From Sedimentisphaerales bacterium (GTDB lineage: Bacteria > Planctomycetota > Phycisphaerae > Sedimentisphaerales > SG8-4), in NCBI GenBank assembly GCA_016932895.1, contig JAFGCA010000427.1:1-21166 (forward strand): 21,166 bases of DNA. The letters are read 5' to 3'. The number at the start of each line of letters is the position of its first letter. The first letter of the stretch is position 1. The position numbers and the translations under genes are program-made. This document shows, in pieces, positions 1-9,036 of the stretch. The notes below the pieces were generated by a model, which saw only the letters and a program-made list of their open reading frames with translations, made no database searches and was not told where the DNA came from.

Positions 1-3000
1 CACGGTGCCGGCGGCGATCTGGTACTTCGTCAGAATGTCACCATCGTCGCTGAGGAACCAGCCGCCGATATCGATGGGTTGGTTCGTGGTGTTGTGCAGC
101 TCGATCCAGTCGGGCTCACCGCCGACGGAATTGGCCAACAGCTCGTTGATGACCACGGCGCCGAGGGTGACGATGTCACCTGCATCGTCAAAGCCCGGTG
201 AGCCGCCGATGCTCGTGCTGGGCCGCCAGGCGCTCTTGTTATCGAGGCCGTTTGGCTCGATCGCGGCCGGGTCTTTGACCGTCAGCGAAAAGCCCAAGCC
301 GTCGGTGATGTCGAACCAGTTGTCCTGGAAGCGGAAGTCATGAATCACCGTGCCGGCGGCGTCGTGCAACTCGATGCTTTCGCCGGCGTTGTTGAGACTG
401 CCGTCGTATTGCCCGGCGATATTGAAACCGCCCCCGTACTTGCCCTCGAAGGCCAGGACGTCCTTGACGACGAGACAATAGTCGCCGGGTGCCAGCTCGA
501 AGCTGCCGAAGGTGAAGTCGATTCCGTTGGTGAACTTGACAAGATTCAGATCGATCGTTTCGTTCCCGACGTTGGTCAGTTCAACATACTCGGTATTCGG
601 ATCGTCGGGACTACCGGTATCGCCCGGATGATACATAATCTCACTGATTCGCAAACTCTCAGCCACCGGCCCCATGGCAAACACCGCCTCATTGAGAGCA
701 CTCCAGGTATTGCCATCCAAGGCCCTGGCCTTGACGCGTGTGCTCGCCGTCAGCGGTATCGGCGAGACATATCTTTCCACGGACGACGGGTTCTCCTGCA
801 CAGGCGACTTGCTGGCCGTCAGCTCGACGGAGATGAGGAAATCGGAGCTTGCCACGGACTCGTTCAAGCCGTGGATCGCGAGGAAGTTTTCGCCTCGTCT
901 CAGGGTGCTTGCGAAGTCAAGGACGTCGATGTCTTCGAAGTTGACGGCGGCCGTGTCGTCGTGCAGGGCGTCGGCGCTGGAGTTCCATTCGGGAGTGCCC
1001 GAAAAGTTGCGGCGGGCGATTTCGACGCCGTTGAGGTACGCGATGAAGCCATCGTCATAGCGAACCCGCAGGGTAAAACTCTCCAACTGGGCGAAGTTCT
1101 CCATAAAGGGAAAGAAGATTCGCATGTAGCAGCCGGCCTGCTGATCGTACATTTGCTCCTGCAGGTCCAGACTGATGAAGTCTTCGTATCCGAAGCTTCT
1201 CTCGTATCCAATGCCGCCGGGCCGGCCGCTTACGAGGGTCCAAGCCGCATCGTTGAACCACTGCCCGCCGCGCCAGGCCTCGTCCACCGGTCCGGTCGGA
1301 ACGAGAACGCGCTTGGCGGCGTCCTCGGGCACCAGCACGATATCGGTTACCGGCACGCCGGAACCGCTGATGGACCGGGGGTCGGAGCCGTCCGTGCTGT
1401 AGTAGATCGTCCCGTAGGAGGAACTCATCGTCAGGTTGGAGCCTGGCTCCACGTATCCGCCTTGCGTGCTGAACGTCGGCGGGGCGGGAGCCATCTCGAC
1501 GGCGATCCGTCCGTCCATCCATACCAGACGCTGAGCCAGCCAGCCCTTCATCCAGTCGATCTCCTCCCGGAAGGTGTCGGCGATGAACCAGTTGGGCCAG
1601 ACGTAGCGGCCGAGGATGTTCCAGCGGTCGAAGTTGCGGGCCGCCGGCTCGGCGAGCAGCGTGGCATAGTCTTCGATCATCTGGAGCAGACGCGCCGACG
1701 TCAACGGGCCGCGACGCGCGGCAAACCAACGGTCGGCGTAGCGCAGCCGGAACTCCGGGTCTTCGTACAGCCGCCGCCAGTAGGGGTAGTCCCCGTCGCC
1801 GAGCTGACGATAGTACCAGCCGGTGGCGTTCCAGCCGTCGAGGTAATCGGCGTTGCCCAGCGAGAGATTGTAGTCCCAGACGGGGCCCATGTGGAGCTTG
1901 CCGTTGCGGTCCTTGTGCATGTAGGTGCTCAGGCGAAAGCCGTCGATGTTCTTGCAGATCTCGACGATGATGTGATGGCCGATGAAAGAGTCCACGTCGA
2001 TGAACGCGGCGTAGCCGTCGACCGGGTCCTGGAAGTTCGGGCCGTACAGCGCGGCTTCGAAGGCATTGAAGAAATCCAGGACCCAATCCCTCTGTTGCTG
2101 AGAGAGATCGTGGCCGTTGGGATCCATGTAGATCAAATTCTGTCCTCTGCTGGTGCGAAACGTCACGTCGTCGCCGTCGAACTTGTCTTTCTTGATGATG
2201 TAGCCGCCGGTGACCTCGGGCACGGCGTTGTCCTCCGGCTCGATCTCGGTAATATCGACGCGTTCGGGGGCGATCTTGATCTTCTCCATGAAGACGTACA
2301 CGCCGACGTAATCGTTCATGGAGATCATGTCGTCGCCGGTGTTAAGGAACATCTCGATGAATCGCGTGCGCGGCGCGTACTCTCCGATCTCGTTGCTCCA
2401 GCGATAAGCCAGCACGTTGCGCATGAGGGACTTGTCGGAGTAGGGGCCCTGCAGGACCCAGTCCGATTCGGCGGGAAAGCCGAGAATCGAGACGTCGGTG
2501 TCGTCGTCGTGCGTGTCCCAGGTTTCGAGGTGGTACTGATGTTTCGAGAAACCGGATGAGCTTTTGCCGCGGATATTGATGCCGACGCGGCCGCTGAAAT
2601 CAACCTCATCGGTAGGTACGGCCGTTCCTTCATCGCCGGTGTCGATGAAGTACCCGTACCCGGCGACCTGTCGCGTGGAGACGCCCTTGCCCAGCGTATC
2701 GACCACGGCGATAGGCAGCGGCGAGGTGAATTCCCGCAAGTCGCTGCCGACGAAGACATACCGCTGGGTATGGATGGGGCTGGCGCACCAGCCGGGCCGC
2801 CAGGCGATGGCTTTCAACGTTGTCGTGGAGGTGATCTGGATCGGCCCGGTGTATTCGGTGCCGCTTGGGCGCGGCCGCACCTGCAGGAAAGGGTCGCTGC
2901 CGTTGAGCGTGTAGTAGATGACCGCTCCTTCGGAGGGCGTCGTCAGCGTCACCGTAATCGGTCCGGTGCAGAGACGGCCGGCGGGCTGGGCCTGCGGCTC

Positions 3001-3630
3001 ATCGGCGATGATCTCGCAGGCACTGACGTTCGCGGCACCGGGGGTGGGCGCCGCCATGAAGCTCAGCTTCTCGCCCCCGTCCGGATAGCGCCCGTAGGAG
3101 ATGTCGGTGTACTGTTCGTCGAAAGAGACGCTGTCGATCAATGTCTCGCCGTCGGCGGCGAAGAGAAGAACCTCTTCTCCGTCGCTGTCAAGCCGGAAGC
3201 CGGCGTGGAGACTTCCGTCCGCGTCGTCCCCGTCGGTCCAGATCAGCAGATAGCCGCCCGCAGCGATCGTGATCGGGACGCCTCGTCCCGGGGTGACGGG
3301 GATCTGCCACTTTGTCGGATCGGCCGGGTCGTCGGTCAGGTAGAGACCGGTCACGGCAACGGGTTCGGTGCCGGGATTGTACAGCTCCACCCAATCGTCG
3401 TAGTCGCCGTGTCCATCAGCCAGGACGCTGGCGTTGGAGGCCAGCAGTTCGTTAATCACCACGGGGATATTGGGATCCGCCGCCTCGACCGACGTGCCGC
3501 CGGCCAAGAGCGCCAGGACGCAGACCGCAATCGCTGGAGCCAACTCAAAATGCAAACAAGAAATGGAAAAAACGCGGAATCGTTGCGAGACGGCGATGAC
3601 TTTCCTGCTCTTGCGTTTTGCTATTCGCAT
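1..3630 (-). CDS. Secreted CotH-kinase protein with lamin-tail domains (3' end outside window)
   Basis: The frame is open for 1210 codons from ATG 3628-3630 to the window edge with no stop, so the C-terminus is missing. An in-frame TGA at 3655-3657 fixes this as the first ATG. A basic N-terminus and hydrophobic stretch (about residues 30-45) ending near VEAAD indicate export. A lamin-tail domain (about 55-190, VINELLASN then DDWVELYNPG) is followed by a chitobiase-C-like module (about 224-250, VIYYTLNGSDP). Next comes a CotH kinase-like domain (about 290-680) with DGFRLSTYM, KDRNGKL and GPVWDYN, where Asp586 is the likely metal ligand. A second YYSTDGSDP module lies near 740, and further lamin-tail domains lie near 991-1110 (ISEIMYHPGD, EYVELTNVG) and from 1155 (VINELLANS, DWIELHN). 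CotH domains are atypical protein kinases in spore coat assembly; in large secreted planctomycete proteins their role is unknown, so the substrate is not assigned. Confidence 0.88.
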   Translation of the reverse strand, partial: MRIAKRKSRKVIAVSQRFRVFSISCLHFELAPAIAVCVLALLAGGTSVEAADPNIPVVINELLASNASVLADGHGDYDDWVELYNPGTEPVAVTGLYLTDDPADPTKWQIPVTPGRGVPITIAAGGYLLIWTDGDDADGSLHAGFRLDSDGEEVLLFAADGETLIDSVSFDEQYTDISYGRYPDGGEKLSFMAAPTPGAANVSACEIIADEPQAQPAGRLCTGPITVTLTTPSEGAVIYYTLNGSDPFLQVRPRPSGTEYTGPIQITSTTTLKAIAWRPGWCASPIHTQRYVFVGSDLREFTSPLPIAVVDTLGKGVSTRQVAGYGYFIDTGDEGTAVPTDEVDFSGRVGINIRGKSSSGFSKHQYHLETWDTHDDDTDVSILGFPAESDWVLQGPYSDKSLMRNVLAYRWSNEIGEYAPRTRFIEMFLNTGDDMISMNDYVGVYVFMEKIKIAPERVDITEIEPEDNAVPEVTGGYIIKKDKFDGDDVTFRTSRGQNLIYMDPNGHDLSQQQRDWVLDFFNAFEAALYGPNFQDPVDGYAAFIDVDSFIGHHIIVEICKNIDGFRLSTYMHKDRNGKLHMGPVWDYNLSLGNADYLDGWNATGWYYRQLGDGDYPYWRRLYEDPEFRLRYADRWFAARRGPLTSARLLQMIEDYATLLAEPAARNFDRWNILGRYVWPNWFIADTFREEIDWMKGWLAQRLVWMDGRIAVEMAPAPPTFSTQGGYVEPGSNLTMSSSYGTIYYSTDGSDPRSISGSGVPVTDIVLVPEDAAKRVLVPTGPVDEAWRGGQWFNDAAWTLVSGRPGGIGYERSFGYEDFISLDLQEQMYDQQAGCYMRIFFPFMENFAQLESFTLRVRYDDGFIAYLNGVEIARRNFSGTPEWNSSADALHDDTAAVNFEDIDVLDFASTLRRGENFLAIHGLNESVASSDFLISVELTASKSPVQENPSSVERYVSPIPLTASTRVKARALDGNTWSALNEAVFAMGPVAESLRISEIMYHPGDTGSPDDPNTEYVELTNVGNETIDLNLVKFTNGIDFTFGSFELAPGDYCLVVKDVLAFEGKYGGGFNIAGQYDGSLNNAGESIELHDAAGTVIHDFRFQDNWFDITDGLGFSLTVKDPAAIEPNGLDNKSAWRPSTSIGGSPGFDDAGDIVTLGAVVINELLANSVGGEPDWIELHNTTNQPIDIGGWFLSDDGDILTKYQIAAGTV

Positions 3631-3838
3631 TCTAATTTTATCCCTGTGACTTCCTCACCCCATGCCGGGCATTGTGGCGGGCCTTCCCGGCCCAACGGCG
3701 GACCGGAACCACCGATTTTTCTCTATCTTAACATATTCGCCCCCCCGGATGCAAATCATTGGGGCCCGGTTCCAGCGAACGTCAATGGTGGAGACTGAAG
3801 CGCTGGTTCCCCCGCGAGACGCTTTGCGCCAGCTCGTT
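3631..3838. other. Spacer between GH106-like and CotH genes with a small hairpin
   Basis: This 208 bp gap separates two minus-strand genes. It holds a short perfect inverted repeat, GGGCC at 3679-3683 and GGCCC at 3689-3693 around a 5-base loop. A weak minus-strand promoter is possible, with TTGCAT at 3754-3749 and TAAGAT at 3730-3725 at 18 bp spacing. The hairpin is not followed by a T-run in the minus direction, so it is not a convincing terminator. Whether the two genes share a transcript is open. Confidence 0.3.
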
Positions 3839-6800
3839 TCACCCTTCGCCCCGTGTCCGGAGCAGCCTCACGGGTCCGAGAAGGCCTGAGGGCTCGGGAC
3901 GTCCGGTTCCCCGTGTGCCCCATTGGTCCCAGGCAAAGCGGTTGGCGATGGAGTTGGCGACGATGAGGACAAGCTCGTTTTCGCCCGTTCTCACGTGGTC
4001 CGTCACGTCGATCCGGTAGGGCTGCCAGAGCCGCGTCCCGACGAGTCTGCCGTTGAGCCAGACCTCGACGTAATGCCGAACGTGTCCCAGATCGAGGAAC
4101 CAGCGGCCGTCGTTCCGCGTGGCAGTGTGCCCATCATCCTGCGCCGTCCCGGCCACGCTCCGGGGTGTCGAGGCGGGGGACTGCCCAGACCTCGCCGTCG
4201 ACAGCGGTTGGGCCGCGTCGGGGACCTTCAGCGTGGTGCGGTAGAGGACCCGGCCGGTGTACCAGGACAAATTCCACTGCGACCAGGGCCGAAGCTTGTC
4301 GACGCGCACCGGACCACACACCACGCGCAAGGGCCCCGTCAGGCCTGCCGGTCCCGCGTGCGATGTCGTCTCAAGGGCGATGACGTTATCGGCTGTACCT
4401 TCCATGTCGAGAGGGTCGGGCTTTGTGACCAGACCCAGGCGTTTTTCGCGCTCGATGCCGTTGATGTACAGCGCGTACTCGCCCGTGATGGGCAAGGGCG
4501 TTTCGATGCCCTTGGCGCCGGGCGGAAGCGCGCCGCGCAACAGCACCGGTGAAGTATGCACGAAGAGGGCCCCGTCCCGAACGGTGTAAACCTGCTCCCA
4601 GTCGGAATCGTTGTAATCGCGCTGCGTCCAGCCCGGATGACGCTGGAAATCGCGGGCCCGGTGCCGGAAGGCCGGCAACTCGACGACGGTGTCTCCGGGG
4701 GTGGGGGTCCAGACTTCATCGAGTGCATCGCCGACGACCTGAATCGTCCACGGACCACAAGGCTGCGGATTGGGAATTACCGATAGCGGTCTGGCGTCAT
4801 CGGGCGCCTCGGCAACCGTACACGCGAGGTTGGTGCTTTGATGCCGGGTGCAGAGCAAGACCGTGGAGGCGTGCGCTCTGAGGACCAGCGGAACGGAGGC
4901 GTTTTCCGCTGTGCCGGTCGTTTGGATTGACGTGACGTCGCCGGTCTCGGTGTCCAATCGCCGCCAGGCGGCGGCGCTGCCCCGTCGGTGTGGGAGTCTC
5001 AAGCGGCATTCGAGAACGTCGTCGGAATCGTTGACGCAGAGGTAGAGATCGGTTGATGCAGTGCTTCGATGACTGATGAGCAAGCCGTCACCGTCACCGG
5101 ATGTGACGACAATCTCGGGGTCGATCAATCGGGGCAGGTTTTCCAGAACCTCGGCCGGTTGGGCGAAAAACGTCATCGTCCCCGAGGCAATGAGATCGCG
5201 AATCACGTCCCGGGGAGATTTGGGGTCGGCGGCTTCGGGCCAGCAGACATCCGGGAGCCGGCCGGTCCAGATGACCGTACCGCCGGCCCGGGCGAAATCG
5301 ATAGCGCTGCGCAGAGCCGACGGCGCGACGGCACGTATTGGCGGGAAGACCAGCACGCGGTACCGCTCGGGGCCTGCGAGGAGGCGAGCTCCCGCGTCCG
5401 TCTGCACGACGCGGGCGGTTTCCAGGGCCTTGCCATCGGCGACGTCCAGATCCCAGAGGTGGTTGAAGAGACCGTCCACGAGCGAGCCGAAGCCGTCGAT
5501 GGTCGTCCGGGCCCCGTCGTTGCCCAGCGTGGTATGTTGCCACGGGAACGTTCGCTGCCCTTTGCCGCCGGCCGAGTCCATCCACAGCGACTCAATAGGA
5601 TAGTACACCAGCACCGGCGCGACGTGCCGGCCGAGGCGGTTGAAGAGAGACAGCCTGTCAGTCAGAGCCGTGAGGCGGTCGTAGTATTTCCAGTACGGAT
5701 TCTGAAAGAAGTACGAGGGAGGGCATTCCACACGCGGGTTCTCGACGGTCTGAAAGAAGGCGTGCGGAATGAAGGTCGTCGCGCCCAGGCAGGCGAGCTG
5801 GTTGTACCCGCCGCGGAGCATGTCGAGCGTGCAGTTCCAACCGCCGGCCAGCCCCAGCGCCTCGCAGATGACCTCCTCTCGATCCTCCAGGTGGGTCACG
5901 GAGATGGGAATCTTGGCGGCGGCGGGGCGTGCGCGGGTACCCAGCGCATCGAAGCCGGGCCAATCGACGCGACGCAGTTGTTCCATCAAGTGCGGCGAGT
6001 TGGCGTAGAAGGCGATGTTCTCTTCGTAGCAATGGCCGGTGAGCGGCAGGCCGTGGGCCCGGCACCACCGCCCGATCTGGTCGAAGAAACATTCGTTGAA
6101 GCGCTCCGAGACGGTCTGCCAGTAGGCGGCTCGAACGGTCTCGGCCTCCGGGAACGAGTCGTCCAGCAGGGCCGGCAGTTTGGCGAGCAGGTCGAATCCA
6201 CGCCGCTGCCGGAAGACCTCGGCAAAACCGAACGTCCAGGGCAAGGGGGCCGGCGCCATCGTGCTCGGCTCGTCGTAGAAGATGGCCGGGATCTGCTTGC
6301 CGAAGAGTCCGCCGTAGCGTTTGGCGTAGGGCTCATACGTCAGCTCGATGAACCGTCGCGTGGCCTCCGGACGCAGGTAGTCGATGAAGGAATTGCTGCC
6401 GTCATCAAGCGGACTGGGGTTACGGCCGAGGCAGCGGAAGAATACCAGAATGCGGTGCGACCCTTGCGGTATGGGGCCGGAGATCGATTCGCCCTCAGAT
6501 GAGATTTGACCCCACCGCCGGCGCGGCATCGCGTCGTGGCCCGACCCGATGAAGCCGGCCACGATCCGCTCGAAGCGCTCCATGACGGGCTCGGACGCTT
6601 CGGGTCGGGTGACGGTGAAGTCACGCGGGCCCTGGCATTCGACAAGGCGATAGTCCAGGCCGCGCGGATAGTACTCGGGATGACCGTCGGTGACGCGCCC
6701 GCCGGCGCCGCCGCTGGGCCAGTTGTATTCGTCGTACAGCCAGATGGACGAGCCGACCTTGCGGGCCTCGTCAACGGCGGCATCCATCGCGTTCCAGAAG

Positions 6801-7117
6801 GGCTCTTCCAGGTAGAGCCGGCGATCCATGCCGAAGCGCGGATGGGGCATCGCCGCGCGCACGCCTTTGTCGGCCATCAAGCGAATCTGCCGGCGCATGG
6901 TGTTCGGGTCGAGCGGCCCGTTCCAGAACCAGAACGGCGCCTGGCTGCACACCGCCGGCGGCTGACGCCAGAACTGGAGAATCTCGGCGACGGAAGGATC
7001 GAGAAACCGTCGCTGGGGCAAGACTCCATCGTCGCGCGCCGCCACGGGGACGGTGAGGGTGATGAGAATCGTTGCAGTGACTTGCAGGATGGGCCTTCGG
7101 TTGCGTCGTTCGTTCAT
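3839..7117 (-). CDS. Secreted GH106-like glycoside hydrolase (predicted alpha-L-rhamnosidase type)
   Basis: The product is 1092 aa from ATG 7115-7117. I chose this start because it gives a classic signal peptide, MNERRNRRP followed by a hydrophobic run and PVAARDD; an in-frame ATG 63 codons upstream would bury it. The mature N-terminus has PFWFWNGPLD (61-70), a Met/Arg-rich helix and WLYDEYNWPSGGAGG (126-140), a pattern I associate with GH106 and related rhamnosidases. IPAIFYDEP lies near 275 and GHCYEENIAFYANSPHLMEQ near 362; their acidic residues are candidate catalytic residues. A beta-sandwich sugar-binding region occupies about 950-1085 (GRVLYRTTLKV, VEVWLNGRLVGTRLWQPYRI, NELVLIVANSIANRFAW). 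The enzyme probably acts outside the cytoplasm on rhamnose-containing polysaccharide. The family call is from memory of motifs; a GH2-related enzyme of other specificity is the main alternative. Confidence 0.75.
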   Translation of the reverse strand: MNERRNRRPILQVTATILITLTVPVAARDDGVLPQRRFLDPSVAEILQFWRQPPAVCSQAPFWFWNGPLDPNTMRRQIRLMADKGVRAAMPHPRFGMDRRLYLEEPFWNAMDAAVDEARKVGSSIWLYDEYNWPSGGAGGRVTDGHPEYYPRGLDYRLVECQGPRDFTVTRPEASEPVMERFERIVAGFIGSGHDAMPRRRWGQISSEGESISGPIPQGSHRILVFFRCLGRNPSPLDDGSNSFIDYLRPEATRRFIELTYEPYAKRYGGLFGKQIPAIFYDEPSTMAPAPLPWTFGFAEVFRQRRGFDLLAKLPALLDDSFPEAETVRAAYWQTVSERFNECFFDQIGRWCRAHGLPLTGHCYEENIAFYANSPHLMEQLRRVDWPGFDALGTRARPAAAKIPISVTHLEDREEVICEALGLAGGWNCTLDMLRGGYNQLACLGATTFIPHAFFQTVENPRVECPPSYFFQNPYWKYYDRLTALTDRLSLFNRLGRHVAPVLVYYPIESLWMDSAGGKGQRTFPWQHTTLGNDGARTTIDGFGSLVDGLFNHLWDLDVADGKALETARVVQTDAGARLLAGPERYRVLVFPPIRAVAPSALRSAIDFARAGGTVIWTGRLPDVCWPEAADPKSPRDVIRDLIASGTMTFFAQPAEVLENLPRLIDPEIVVTSGDGDGLLISHRSTASTDLYLCVNDSDDVLECRLRLPHRRGSAAAWRRLDTETGDVTSIQTTGTAENASVPLVLRAHASTVLLCTRHQSTNLACTVAEAPDDARPLSVIPNPQPCGPWTIQVVGDALDEVWTPTPGDTVVELPAFRHRARDFQRHPGWTQRDYNDSDWEQVYTVRDGALFVHTSPVLLRGALPPGAKGIETPLPITGEYALYINGIEREKRLGLVTKPDPLDMEGTADNVIALETTSHAGPAGLTGPLRVVCGPVRVDKLRPWSQWNLSWYTGRVLYRTTLKVPDAAQPLSTARSGQSPASTPRSVAGTAQDDGHTATRNDGRWFLDLGHVRHYVEVWLNGRLVGTRLWQPYRIDVTDHVRTGENELVLIVANSIANRFAWDQWGTRGTGRPEPSGLLGPVRLLRTRGEG

Positions 7118-7168
7118 CGTGACACGGTATCCTTGAGACGTTGCTGTCATATCTGTTACGGCCTGACC

Positions 7169-7197
7169 ATTGTATCGGGTTCCGTGCGGAAACTGAA
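7169..7197 (-). promoter_or_regulatory. Possible sigma70-type promoter for the GH106-like gene
   Basis: Read on the minus strand, a TTCAGT box (7197-7192) is separated by 17 bp from TACAAT (7174-7169), 51 bases before the chosen ATG. The -10 box is good but the -35 matches the consensus at only three positions, so this is tentative. Confidence 0.33.
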
Positions 7198-7232
7198 GGC
7201 TCGGCTGTCGCGCGTGTCGGAAGGAGATTGGC

Positions 7233-7275
7233 TTGACAGGCAGTGCGGGACGGGGCAGACTGCTACCTGTCGCCC
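7233..7275 (+). promoter_or_regulatory. Inverted repeat and perfect -35 box upstream of the oxidoreductase gene
   Basis: A perfect TTGACA lies at 7233-7238, but the hexamer 17 bp on (CAGACT) is a poor -10. The same bases form an inverted repeat, GACAGGCAG and CTGCTACCTGTC, that pairs except for a 3-base bulge. The element sits about 60 bp before the plus-strand gene in the divergent spacer, where an operator or leader hairpin would be expected. No regulator gene is visible nearby. Confidence 0.28.
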
Positions 7276-7335
7276 CGAGGCGGCGTGCGGTACAGGCTTG
7301 GTTCAATGAGGATCTTTTTGGGTGAGGTATTGACG

Positions 7336-8661
7336 ATGGAAAAAGATGCGGAGAGCAAATCGAGTGAATCCGTTTCTCGCAGGACGTTCATGCACGGTTC
7401 GGTCGCATCGTTCGTGGCTCTGGGTGTGGGGGGCGGCCGGCTCTTTGCCGCCGGTTCGGACACGATTCGCGTTGGGCTGGTTGGCTGCGGGAGCCGGGGG
7501 ACGGGGGCGGTGAGAAACTGCGTCGATTCGGCGCCCAACCTCGAGATTACCGCGCTGGGCGACGTCTTCAAGGACCGCGTCGACGCCTGTCTCAAGACAC
7601 TGAAGACCGACGGTGACAAGGATTGGAGCTCGTCGCAGCCGTGGCGGTACGCCGGCAAAGTAAAGGTGACGCCGGAGACGTGCTTCACAGGCTTCGATGC
7701 CTACAAGAAGGTCATCGCCGCCGATGTGGATCTGGTCATTCTGGCGACCCCGCCGCATTTTCGTCCGATCCATCTGAAAGCGGCGATCGAGGCGGGCAAG
7801 CACGTGTTCATGGAAAAGCCGGTGGCCGTCGATCCCGTGGGAATTCGCTCGGTCCTGGCCTCGTCGGAAATGGCCCGGCGCAAGGGCCTGGCCATCGTTG
7901 CCGGCACCCAGCGACGTCACGACCCGCGCTACATGGAGGTGATGAAACGCGTGCACGCGGGCGACATCGGCGAGGTCGTTGCCGGTCAGTGTTATTGGAA
8001 CCAGGGCTGGGTCCGCCAGTGGGGTTTCTACCACGAGCGGCAACCCGGGTGGTCGGACATGGAGAACCAGTGTCGCAACTGGTACTACTACACGTGGCTC
8101 TCGGGCGATCACATCGTCGAGCAGCACGTGCACAACATCGACGTCATCAACTGGGCCATGGGCGCGCATCCCGTGCTGGCGATGGGGATGGGCGGTCGGC
8201 AGGTCCGCACCGAACCCGAGTTCGGGAATATCTACGATCATTTCGCCGTCGAGTACGAATACCCGAACGGCGCCCGCATCCTGAGCATGGCCCGGCAGAT
8301 CATCGGCTGCTCGGAGCGCATCGCCGAGCGGATCGTCGGCGCCAGGGGCGTCGCCGTCGGCGGTGAAATCACAGGGGCGAAGCCCTATAGATATGATGGC
8401 CCGAACGTGAATCCCTACGAGCAGGAGCACACCGATCTGATCGAGAGCATCCGCAAAGGTCGCCCCCTGAACGAGGGCAAGCAGGTGGCCGAGAGCACCA
8501 TGACCGCCATCATGGGCCGCATGAGCGCCTACACCGGCCGGGCCCTGAAATGGGACTGGGCCATGAACGCCTCCAAGCTCGACCTGTCCCCGAATAAGTA
8601 CGAACTCGGCGACGTCCCCGTCCGCCCGCTCGCCGTCCCCGGCAAAACGCCGTTGACCTGA
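7336..8661 (+). CDS. Tat-exported Gfo/Idh/MocA family oxidoreductase
   Basis: The protein is 441 aa from ATG 7336, preceded by GTGAGG about 8 bases upstream; an in-frame ATG at 7306 lacks such a site. Residues 14-40 form a twin-arginine signal, SRRTFMHG plus a mildly hydrophobic stretch, so the folded, cofactor-loaded enzyme is probably exported. The Rossmann motif is IRVGLVGCGSRGTG (44-57). HVFMEKPVAVDP (about 156-167) carries the conserved Glu-Lys-Pro of the family, and the C-terminal half has the QHVHNIDVINW stretch expected near the substrate site. Members oxidise or reduce sugars and related polyols with NAD(P), and Tat-exported versions are numerous in planctomycetes. It diverges from the GH106-like gene, which suggests work on released sugars; the exact substrate cannot be read from the sequence. 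Confidence 0.92.
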   Translation: MEKDAESKSSESVSRRTFMHGSVASFVALGVGGGRLFAAGSDTIRVGLVGCGSRGTGAVRNCVDSAPNLEITALGDVFKDRVDACLKTLKTDGDKDWSSSQPWRYAGKVKVTPETCFTGFDAYKKVIAADVDLVILATPPHFRPIHLKAAIEAGKHVFMEKPVAVDPVGIRSVLASSEMARRKGLAIVAGTQRRHDPRYMEVMKRVHAGDIGEVVAGQCYWNQGWVRQWGFYHERQPGWSDMENQCRNWYYYTWLSGDHIVEQHVHNIDVINWAMGAHPVLAMGMGGRQVRTEPEFGNIYDHFAVEYEYPNGARILSMARQIIGCSERIAERIVGARGVAVGGEITGAKPYRYDGPNVNPYEQEHTDLIESIRKGRPLNEGKQVAESTMTAIMGRMSAYTGRALKWDWAMNASKLDLSPNKYELGDVPVRPLAVPGKTPLT

Positions 8662-8682
8662 TGGTTCTGCTGTCGATAGAAT
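8653..8682 (+). promoter_or_regulatory. Sigma70-type promoter, probably giving a leaderless MNT mRNA
   Basis: TTGACC (8653-8658) and TAGAAT (8677-8682) are 18 bp apart; each matches the consensus at five of six positions. The -10 box ends only six bases before ATG 8689, so the expected transcription start falls on or beside the start codon. No Shine-Dalgarno sequence precedes the ATG, consistent with a leaderless transcript. The -35 box lies inside the end of the preceding gene. Confidence 0.55.
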
Positions 8683-8688
8683 ACACGC

Positions 8689-9036
8689 ATGGGCACGAAC
8701 ACGGTCAGACTTTCGGATCAGTTGGAGACGCGGATCAGGGACGCGTTGGCGCCGCTGCATCCGGAGGCGGCGATTCTCTTCGGTTCCTATGCCTGGGGCC
8801 GGCCGACGGAAGGCAGCGACATCGATCTCTATGTCGTGACGCAGGATGATTTCCTGCCGGCCACCTGGCGTGAAAAGCGGGATATCGTCCGCGCCGTGTC
8901 GAACCGGATACTGGACCTGAGAACTCGGTACGCCATAGACCTGCTCGTGCATACCAGACCCATGCATCGCAAGTTCATCGAAACCGACAGCAGCTTCGCC
9001 CGCCAGATCATGAAAGAGGGGGTCCGCTTGCTATGA
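8689..9036 (+). CDS. MNT-type nucleotidyltransferase (antitoxin-like half of an MNT/HEPN pair)
   Basis: This 115 aa protein is a minimal nucleotidyltransferase. AILFGSYAWG followed by SDIDL (residues 28-47) gives the GS motif and the first two catalytic Asp residues (D44, D46), and D84 in YAIDLLVHT is a good third Asp. Length and motif spacing fit the small MNT proteins paired with HEPN proteins. In characterised pairs the MNT partner modifies and neutralises the HEPN RNase toxin. The stop overlaps the ATG of the following HEPN gene (ATGA at 9033-9036), so the two are translationally coupled. All three catalytic Asp are present, so this half looks intact although its partner is broken. Confidence 0.88.
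   Translation: MGTNTVRLSDQLETRIRDALAPLHPEAAILFGSYAWGRPTEGSDIDLYVVTQDDFLPATWREKRDIVRAVSNRILDLRTRYAIDLLVHTRPMHRKFIETDSSFARQIMKEGVRLL

Noticed and set aside
340..2559. A 739-codon open frame on the plus strand
   Set aside because: It is the exact antisense codon register of the CotH gene; the minus frame has recognisable domains, while this one is a GC-rich shadow with low-complexity Val/Gly/Asp sequence.
5069..6502. A 477-codon plus-strand frame
   Set aside because: It is antisense to the GH106-like gene and has the composition of a shadow frame.
7303..8967. A 554-codon open frame on the minus strand
   Set aside because: It lies opposite the Gfo/Idh/MocA gene, whose motifs are clear; the frame is Arg/His/Gly-rich with no family signal.
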